Part shown: positions 5,416 through 9,591 of the stretch, in pieces
Layout: each line of letters starts with the position of its first letter
How positions within the stretch are numbered: position 1 is the first letter of the stretch
Origin: JAENVT01 sp031370825
Lineage (GTDB): Bacteria > Actinomycetota > Acidimicrobiia > Acidimicrobiales > Ilumatobacteraceae
Reading direction: 5' to 3'
Assembly: GCA_031370825.1 (NCBI GenBank)
Contig: JANMRB010000250.1
Location: 1 to 9,591, forward strand
Length of the DNA: 9,591 nt
Translations under genes and position numbers: made by a program
Notes under the pieces: model-generated
The model's input: the letters and a program-made list of their open reading frames with translations, nothing else
What the model was told of the DNA's origin: nothing
Databases searched by the model: none

Positions 5416-7392
5416 ATGGCGTCCGACCAAACAGCAGGCAAGACGGTTACGCCGGAGCGGATCATTGCGGCCGCCAACGCGGTCGCGCTCGCGAAGGAGC
5501 GCGAGCCTCGCGAGCCTCGCGAGCACGCGGAGCACGGCAAGGCGGGGGCGACGGCGCTTGCGCTCGGGGCACTGGGTGTGGTCTACGGCGACATCGGCAC
5601 GAGTCCTCTCTACTCACTGAAGGAAGCGTTCACCGAGAAGTCGCACCGGCTCGCGGTGGACGAGATCAACGTCTACGGGGTGTGTTCGTTGGCCTTCTGG
5701 TCGTTGGTCATCATCATCTCCATCAAGTACCTGATGCTCGTCATGCGGGCCGACAACAAGGGTGAGGGCGGGATCTTGGCGCTCACTGCGCTGGTGATGC
5801 CGAAGCGGGGGCGCACGGTCGCCAAGGCGGGCATCCTCGTCTTGTTGGGTGTGTTCGGCACCTCGTTGCTGTACGGCGACGGCATCATCACCCCGGCGAT
5901 CTCGGTGCTCAGCGCGGTCGAGGGCTTGGAAGAGGTGTCCACGTCGTTCGAGCGTTGGGTGATCCCGATCGCGATCGTCATCCTCATCGGTCTGTTCGGG
6001 GTACAGCGGCGAGGGACGGGCGCAGTAGGCAAAGTCTTCGGGCCGGTGATGATTATCTGGTTCGCCACCATCGCGGTGCTTGGCTTGTGGCACATCTCCG
6101 ATTCGCCGGGGATCATCAAGTCGGTCAACCCGTACTACGCGATTCACTTCTTTGGCCACGAGAGCATGAAGGCCTTCTTGTCGCTCGGTTCGATCTTCCT
6201 GGTCGTCACGGGTGGTGAGGCGCTCTACGCCGACATGGGCCACTTCGGCCGGTGCCCGATCGTGCTCGGGTGGTACGGGATGGTGCTACCTTCGCTCCTG
6301 CTGAACTACTGGGGTCAGGGGGCGTTCCTTATCGGACACCCCGAGGACGTGCACAGTGTGTTCTTCCGAATGGTCCCCGAGTCGCTGCTGCTGCCGGTGG
6401 TGATCCTCGCCACGTGCGCAACCGTCATCGCATCCCAGGCGCTCATCTCCGGCGTATTCTCACTCACCGCCCAGGCGGTGAAGCTGGACTACTTGCCGCG
6501 CATCAAGATCCTTCACACCTCGCAATCGCAAGAGGGACAGATCTACGTACCCCTGGTGAACTGGCTGTTGATGGTCGCGTGTGTCGGACTGGTGCTCGGC
6601 TTCCGTTCGTCCAGCAACCTTGCGGCCGCATACGGCATCGCCGTCACGATGACCATGGCCATCACCACCCTGATCTTCTTCCGCGTCCTCACCGACCGGT
6701 GGGAGTGGCGGCGAGCAAGGGCGTTCCTGGTGTGCGCGCCGCTGTTCACGATCGAGGTGGGCTTTCTGGGCGCAAACATCGTGAAGATCCCGCACGGTGG
6801 CTGGTTCGCGCTCACCATCGGCGTGATCCTTATGGTTCAGATGCAGACGTGGCGTACCGGTCGAGCGCTGGTGGCCAAGCGCATCCAGCGAGGGGAGCGA
6901 CCGCTCCAGGAGGTGCTCGATGAGTCGAATCCTGAGCGCGTGCCGGGCACAGCGGTCTTCATGTTCAAGGATCTCGGCAAGGCACCGCCGGCGTTGGTGA
7001 ACAACCTGCGGCACAACAAGGTGCTGCACAAGACAACACTGATCGTGTCCGTCGAGACAGCGGACACGCCCCGCGTGCCGACTAACGAACGGGCCACCGT
7101 CACCCGCGTTGAGCCGGGCGTGTTCCAGGTTCAGCTCGAATTCGGCTTCATGGACGCACCCGACGTGCCGGCGGCACTCGCCGTGATCGAGCACCGAGGC
7201 CTCGTGTTCGACCCCGATGACGTCACCTACTTCATCGGACGCGAATCCATCATCGCCGGAAAGGCACCAGGAATGAATCCGGTCGCCGAGCATCTGTTCG
7301 TGTGGTTGAACCGTGGTGCGGATAGCGCTAGCCGTTTCTTCAGCCTGCCCTACGAGCGTGTGTTCGAGGTGGGTTCACGCGTCGAGATCTGA
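5416..7392 (+). CDS. kup: Kup-type potassium uptake transporter
   Basis: 658 residues, full length for the KUP/HAK/KT family, which imports potassium, usually with protons, across the cytoplasmic membrane. TM1 carries the invariant GDIGTSPLYS at residues 58-67. The second family block RADNKGEGGILALTAL is at 111-126, and GDGIITPAISVLSAVEG follows TM4. Roughly twelve membrane helices run to about residue 480, followed by the hydrophilic C-terminal domain (about 480-658) normal for the family. The first 45 residues are an extra hydrophilic, charged extension with a REP-REP-REH repeat. ATG 5416 lies 11 bp after the DUF4118 gene and has no strong Shine-Dalgarno, fitting translation coupled to the upstream gene. 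No frameshift or missing motif seen. Confidence 0.97.
   Translation: MASDQTAGKTVTPERIIAAANAVALAKEREPREPREHAEHGKAGATALALGALGVVYGDIGTSPLYSLKEAFTEKSHRLAVDEINVYGVCSLAFWSLVIIISIKYLMLVMRADNKGEGGILALTALVMPKRGRTVAKAGILVLLGVFGTSLLYGDGIITPAISVLSAVEGLEEVSTSFERWVIPIAIVILIGLFGVQRRGTGAVGKVFGPVMIIWFATIAVLGLWHISDSPGIIKSVNPYYAIHFFGHESMKAFLSLGSIFLVVTGGEALYADMGHFGRCPIVLGWYGMVLPSLLLNYWGQGAFLIGHPEDVHSVFFRMVPESLLLPVVILATCATVIASQALISGVFSLTAQAVKLDYLPRIKILHTSQSQEGQIYVPLVNWLLMVACVGLVLGFRSSSNLAAAYGIAVTMTMAITTLIFFRVLTDRWEWRRARAFLVCAPLFTIEVGFLGANIVKIPHGGWFALTIGVILMVQMQTWRTGRALVAKRIQRGERPLQEVLDESNPERVPGTAVFMFKDLGKAPPALVNNLRHNKVLHKTTLIVSVETADTPRVPTNERATVTRVEPGVFQVQLEFGFMDAPDVPAALAVIEHRGLVFDPDDVTYFIGRESIIAGKAPGMNPVAEHLFVWLNRGADSASRFFSLPYERVFEVGSRVEI
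5501..5527 (+). repeat. 9-bp tandem repeat inside kup (x3)
   Basis: GCGAGCCTC occurs twice in tandem, followed by the variant GCGAGCACG. Being a multiple of three it stays in frame and encodes REP-REP-REH in the hydrophilic N-terminal extension of Kup. Confidence 0.8.
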
Positions 7393-7437
7393 AGCCGGGC
7401 GCGATCTGCCGGCGACAGTCCGTGACAGATATGTGGA

Positions 7438-7480
7438 GCGGACGACGGTGCGGACGACGGTGCGGACGACGGTGCGGACG
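7438..7480. repeat. 12-bp tandem repeat at the 3' end of the tRNA-Gly remnant
   Basis: GCGGACGACGGT is repeated exactly three times (7438-7449, 7450-7461, 7462-7473), then a fourth start GCGGACG runs into the T-arm of the tRNA remnant. On the minus strand each unit contains GTCCGC, the acceptor-stem end. Immediately after the last unit comes TCCA (7437-7434 minus), the discriminator base plus CCA expected of a tRNA-Gly end. The repeat therefore looks like an expansion between acceptor stem and CCA. Confidence 0.88.
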
Positions 7481-7519
7481 GCGGGATTCGAACCCGCTAC
7501 CCTCACCTTGGCAACGTGA
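7474..7519 (-). pseudogene. tRNA-Gly(GCC) 3' fragment, anticodon arm to acceptor end; candidate attachment site
   Basis: Read on the minus strand: anticodon stem 5' side TCACG (7519-7515), loop TTGCCAA with anticodon GCC (7514-7508), stem 3' side GGTGA, variable GGGTA (7502-7498), T-arm GCGGGTTCGAATCCCGC (7497-7481) and acceptor 3' strand CGTCCGC (7480-7474). The lengths 7/5/5/17/7 match a tRNA exactly, and the sequence resembles actinobacterial tRNA-Gly(GCC). The 26 bases that should precede it hold no D-arm and no GCGGACG partner, and stem position 31-39 is a G.G mismatch. It is thus a truncated copy, not a working tRNA. Tyrosine integrases commonly recombine within this half of tRNA genes, leaving such a fragment at the distal end of an island. 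Confidence 0.75.
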
Positions 7520-7596
7520 AGAGAGATCCGTCCGTGTGGCCCGTCCAGCCCGCTGACGTGGTGGCTTGTCCGCCTAATCGTCCGTCCAGTCCGCCC

Positions 7597-7613
7597 AGAC
7601 CGTATACCGGTCT
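7597..7613. promoter_or_regulatory. Palindromic operator over the -10 of the toxin-antitoxin locus
   Basis: AGACCG, five bases TATAC, then CGGTCT form a perfect inverted repeat. Its centre supplies a -10-like TATACC (7603-7608). The dyad lies just upstream of the antitoxin-like frame, as in autoregulated toxin-antitoxin operons. No good -35 hexamer is visible. Confidence 0.5.
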
Positions 7614-7673
7614 ACCATCGCGCCCGCCCATCGAAAGGCGCAGAAGATCTGGACCGCACAGGAGCTGGAGCGG

Positions 7674-7811
7674 ATGACTCCGGCCGAGCAGGATGCGATC
7701 TTCGACGCCAGCATCGTGCGCAACCTCGACGACGTACAAAAAGAGTTCCTCGCCAGGGTGCGGGCTCGTTTCGAAGCGCACCTCGCGGGTACCGAGTCGC
7801 CAGCTCAGTGA
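7674..7811 (+). CDS. Antitoxin-like small protein, N-terminally truncated or start-less
   Basis: 45 residues from ATG 7674 (AGGAG at 7660-7664 lies nine bases upstream). Coding character and family-like sequence extend further back: the same frame reads IAPAHRKAQKIWTAQELER from 7617, then MTPAEQDAIFDASIV, NLDDV, EFLARVRARFEAHLAG. I recall this short charged helical pattern (W-T-x-E-E-L...TPAEQDA.F..SIV.D) from actinobacterial proteins encoded directly before a small ParE/RelE-like toxin. Codon 7617 is ATC, 8 bases after a TATACC box, exactly where an ATG of a leaderless message would be expected, so the original start may have mutated. Its TGA overlaps the toxin GTG (GTGA). It may be a shorter working protein or a decaying gene; family assignment is from memory. 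Confidence 0.5.
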   Translation: MTPAEQDAIFDASIVRNLDDVQKEFLARVRARFEAHLAGTESPAQ

Positions 7812-8032
7812 CCGCTGGGCGGCGAACGGTTCGGGCGACCCCACGGTTCTTCGCGGATCTCGATCGCCAGCTGCCAACTGAGCGTGGCCCGAACGGTGAA
7901 CCATCCACCAATGATTTTCAAGTGCTTGACCTGTTGCGCATCGTCGCCCGCCTCGCCGTAGTCGGACAGCTGGCGCCCGACGGAGCCTTGGAGTCAATTC
8001 AGCTCGACATCGACACTGAGTCCGCGGCATAG
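7808..8032 (+). CDS. ParE/RelE-like toxin remnant, probably shortened
   Basis: 74 residues from GTG 7808, overlapping the antitoxin stop by four bases. The N-terminal half, VRATPRFFADLDRQLPTERG followed by PNGEPSTNDFQVLDL and IVARLA, matches a pattern I recall for small actinobacterial toxins of about 100 residues (FF..LD.QL...RGP.GEPS..DF...EL..IV.RFA). The end, VVGQLAPDGALESIQLDID, resembles their last strand pair (VYG.L..DGTVEL..VDI). The section that normally joins these halves appears missing, so I read this as an internal in-frame deletion, which would remove part of the beta-sheet core and probably inactivate the nuclease-like fold. Confidence that it is coding is fair; function is inference. 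Confidence 0.5.
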   Translation: MTAGRRTVRATPRFFADLDRQLPTERGPNGEPSTNDFQVLDLLRIVARLAVVGQLAPDGALESIQLDIDTESAA

Positions 8033-8484
8033 CGTCGCCCTCCGATCCGCTGATCGCGCTCGAGATCCGCGAGGAACTCGAGGCGATCGTCGACCGACGC
8101 CAGTGGGAGCCCAGTGAGCACCAGACCGCGGTCGCCGACCGGCCGACGATCGACAACAGGCCTTCGGATCGAGCCGCCTGACGCTGGCGTCCCTTCACCG
8201 CAGCCCGACGCGGCTCCCTCTCACGGTTGCAGCTGTCCATGACCGGGCTACCAGATCGGCCGATGGTGGTGGCGAGATGGCGCACGTCCGGGCACTATGC
8301 GTGGGTGCTCGGCCCAAAGGTGGAGGTGACCCTCGGCCAGTGCCCGCTCCGGCGTCGAGCCGGTGTTCGCTGGCTACGGGCTCCCAGTCGGCTCGCTCGA
8401 TGGATGGTCGTTGAATGACGCTGCTGTAATGTGCCCGTGTGATGCTGCGTCCTCGGGGCGGGCTCGACGTCAGAGGAGGCAGAC
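8033..8484. other. Gene-poor stretch with no supported gene
   Basis: No complete gene is convincing. A frame ending at TGA 8179-8181 reads sensibly (DPLIALEIREELEAIVDRRQ, then WEPSEHQTAVAD) but has no ATG, GTG or TTG near its beginning and may be a gene remnant. The short frame from TTG 8227 to 8418 is rich in Arg and Trp and looks like noise. Near the right edge, TAATGT at 8427-8432 could be the -10 of the following gene; a TTGAAT at 8411-8416 is too close to be its -35. Confidence 0.35.
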
Positions 8485-8826
8485 ATGGGTGTGTTCAACG
8501 GAATGTTTCCGATCCAGGCCGGCAAGGAGGAGGACGCTCGAGCGTTCGCGGCGGAGACCATTGGGGCTCGGCGGGCCGAGTTCGAGGCCCAACTCGCGAG
8601 CGGCGACATCACCCGGGAGACGTGGGCGCTGCAGGAGACCCCCATGGGGAGCTTCATGCTCGTTTGGTTCGAAGGCGATGTGGAGAAGACGTTCACCAAC
8701 CTCGCCACTGACGACTCCGAGTTCACGACGTGGTTCCGTGGTCGGGTCCTCGATGTGACCGGCGTCGACCTCAGCGCACCGTCGGACGACCCGCCTCCTA
8801 CGGTCCTCGTCGACTCGCACGCCTGA
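8485..8826 (+). CDS. Small ferredoxin-fold-like (Dabb/monooxygenase-type) conserved protein
   Basis: 113 residues, soluble, preceded by the best ribosome-binding site in the window, AGAGGAGG ending five bases before ATG 8485. The order is strand (MGVFNGMFPIQAGK), helix (EEDARAFAAETIGARRAEFEAQLA), strand (WALQETPMGSFMLVWFEG), helix (DVEKTFTNLATDDSEFTTWFRGRVLDVTG). This is the beta-alpha-beta plan of small dimeric alpha/beta-barrel proteins, and PMGSFMLVWFE is the exposed strand pair. I recall similar actinobacterial proteins of unknown role. No catalytic residue can be named. It is intact and well translated, in contrast to the decayed genes on both sides, and it converges on the broken phosphatase-like gene. 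Confidence 0.78.
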   Translation: MGVFNGMFPIQAGKEEDARAFAAETIGARRAEFEAQLASGDITRETWALQETPMGSFMLVWFEGDVEKTFTNLATDDSEFTTWFRGRVLDVTGVDLSAPSDDPPPTVLVDSHA

Positions 8827-8841
8827 CCCCTGCGACGCGGT

Positions 8842-8863
8842 GACGGCGTACGCCTGCGCCGTC
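8842..8863 (+). terminator. GC-rich hairpin after the 113-aa protein gene
   Basis: GACGGCG (8842-8848) pairs with CGCCGTC (8857-8863) across an 8-base loop, starting 16 bases after the stop. The run after it is GGCTTTCTCG, not a true U-tract, so this is a possible but imperfect intrinsic terminator, perhaps serving both converging genes. Confidence 0.35.
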
Positions 8864-8912
8864 GGCTTTCTCGTGGAGCACTTCTGGGGCCGGAGAGGCA
8901 CGAACGCCCTCT

Positions 8913-9292
8913 GAGATGGTCGACGTACTCCGTCGACGACTCCTGCAGTCGGGAGCGCCAGAACAGCAGATTCCCGGCAGTTGGGACGATCGCGACTTCC
9001 GTTGCGGCCAGGAACGCATGGGTCCCTCGGTGCGGCAGGTCCGTCGCGGACTCGGCTTCCACCGCGATCAGTGCGGGGCTGCGGTGTACCCCTGACTCAC
9101 AGAGGATGAGTACCCGCTGCGGTGGTCACGCAGGGGTCGACGACGAGCTCGACGCCCTGCGTGAAGAACCAGTCGGGTAGCGGGTCTTCGGAGTCCTCGA
9201 CGCCGAGGTTGCGATAGGTGACGCCTCCGGTGTGTGCCCACAGTTCCGTGTCCAGGAATGACCGCGACGTGCCGCCGCGACGACCTCGTCAT
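8913..9292 (-). pseudogene. Dual-specificity / tyrosine phosphatase-like gene broken by two frameshifts
   Basis: Three consecutive segments in different frames join into one protein. Frame one starts at ATG 9292-9290, overlapping the reductase stop as ATGA, and gives MTRSSRRHVAV. Frame two (about 9261 to 9110) gives FLDTELWAHTGGVTYRNLG, then VEDSEDPLPDWFFTQGVELV. Frame three (from about 9113) gives VLILCESGVHRSPALIAVEA, then FLAATEVAIVPTAGNLLFWR, fading near 8913. C-E-S-G-V-H-R with Cys at 9101-9099 and Arg at 9083-9081 is the C-x5-R phosphate loop of dual-specificity phosphatases. The upstream D-S-E-D would be the general-acid loop region and PLPDWF..GVE the helix before the P-loop strand. 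High G/C third positions support coding in each segment. Two indels within 160 bp mean gene decay, or base-call errors; the end of the gene is unclear. Confidence 0.6.
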
Positions 9293-9591
9293 CGGGTGAA
9301 CGTGAGGTGGGTGACGCCGCTGGGCGTCGAGACTGCCTCGACGTCGTACTGCTGCTCCAACGCCTCCAGGCCGTCCCACAGCCGAACACCGCGGCCGAGC
9401 AGGATCGGCACCTGCACGACGTGCAGGTGGTCGACGAGACCGGCGGCGAGGAACGCGCGCATCATGGTCGGGCCCCCGCCGATGCGGACGTCCTGACCGG
9501 CGGCTGCGTCCCGCGCCACTTCGAGTGCATCCGCTGGCGCGCCGTCGAGGAAGTGGAACGTCGTACCACCCTCCATCTCCAGCGACGGGCG
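9289..9591 (-). CDS. RibD/dihydrofolate reductase-like domain protein, C-terminal part
   Basis: The gene runs off the right end of the window; 100 C-terminal residues are visible and ATG 9576 is internal. GGTTFHFLDGAPADALEVAR, then DVRIGGGPTMMRAFLAAGLV, DHLHVVQVPILLGRGVRLWD is the second half of the RibD C-terminal / DHFR-like fold. IGGGPT is the nucleotide (NADPH) binding glycine loop, and the LGRGVRLWDG end is typical of the YyaP/YwjB-like proteins. These are cytosolic reductase-fold proteins, mostly without assigned substrates; it need not be a true folate enzyme. The stop overlaps the start of the phosphatase-like pseudogene (ATGA), implying one transcript. Confidence 0.9.
   Translation of the reverse strand, partial: RPSLEMEGGTTFHFLDGAPADALEVARDAAAGQDVRIGGGPTMMRAFLAAGLVDHLHVVQVPILLGRGVRLWDGLEALEQQYDVEAVSTPSGVTHLTFTR

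Noticed and set aside
7394..7413. Terminator after kup
   Set aside because: GCCGG...CCGGC is only a 5-bp stem with a 10-base loop and no U-tract, too weak to call in GC-rich DNA.
7438..7485. CRISPR-like repeat array
   Set aside because: Units are 12 bp and directly adjacent without spacers; it is a plain tandem repeat at a tRNA remnant.
7313..7519. Plus-strand frame ending in GFEPATLTLAT
   Set aside because: This is the translated antisense of a tRNA T-arm plus the 12-bp repeat, a known source of false proteins; its front part lies inside kup.
7503..8285. Minus-strand open frame of 260 codons
   Set aside because: Opposite the toxin-antitoxin-like genes, with Arg/Ser-rich composition and no recognisable motif; a GC-rich shadow frame.
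8227..8418. 63-codon frame from TTG 8227
   Set aside because: No ribosome-binding site, noisy Arg/Trp-rich composition and no recognisable pattern.
8295..9062. Minus-strand frame of 255 codons from GTG 9062
   Set aside because: Only its first 50 or so codons are real (the last part of the broken phosphatase-like gene); the rest is antisense to the intact 113-aa protein gene.

Overview
This 9.6 kb window comes from a high-GC bacterium, very probably an actinobacterium. Codons end mostly in G or C, at least one gene looks leaderless with a -10-like box just ahead of its ATG, and the protein families (UspA-like, XRE-cupin, YnfA, Kup) fit that group. Acidimicrobiia is my best guess, but the sequence alone does not prove it.

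Left block (1-3642): the end of a glutamine-synthetase-family gene (GlnT / gamma-glutamylmethylamide-synthetase-like) converges tail to tail on a two-gene minus-strand unit, an APC amino acid/amine permease followed 3 bp later by a small UspA-like protein. A 173 bp divergent region separates the permease from an XRE-cupin repressor-type regulator. That region carries a perfect AATGTTTCC-N5-GGAAACATT palindrome, a good candidate for the regulator's operator. The cluster reads as a regulated module for taking up an amine or amino acid and gamma-glutamylating it. A YnfA-family membrane protein overlaps the regulator stop by ATGA.

Middle block (3770-7392): an unrecognised 246-aa acidic protein with an internal duplication is followed by a potassium pair. 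First comes a 244-aa protein that looks like the membrane (DUF4118) and GAF-like part of KdpD without its kinase. Eleven bases later comes a full-length Kup potassium transporter.

Right block (7434-9591): this region is gene-poor and looks accessory and decaying. It opens with the 3' part of a tRNA-Gly(GCC) on the minus strand (anticodon arm to acceptor end, no 5' half), whose acceptor end is followed by a 12-bp tandem repeat ending at the expected TCCA. This is what the far end of a tRNA-integrated island looks like, with the island lying to the right. Next is a small toxin-antitoxin-like locus with a palindrome over its probable -10, a lost antitoxin start codon and a shortened toxin. Then come a stretch with no clear gene and an intact 113-aa ferredoxin-fold-like protein. 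Last, on the minus strand, are the C-terminal half of a RibD/DHFR-like reductase and, overlapping its stop, a frameshifted dual-specificity-phosphatase-like gene whose C-x5-R active site is still readable.

Family assignments rest on remembered motif patterns read by eye. No database search was run.
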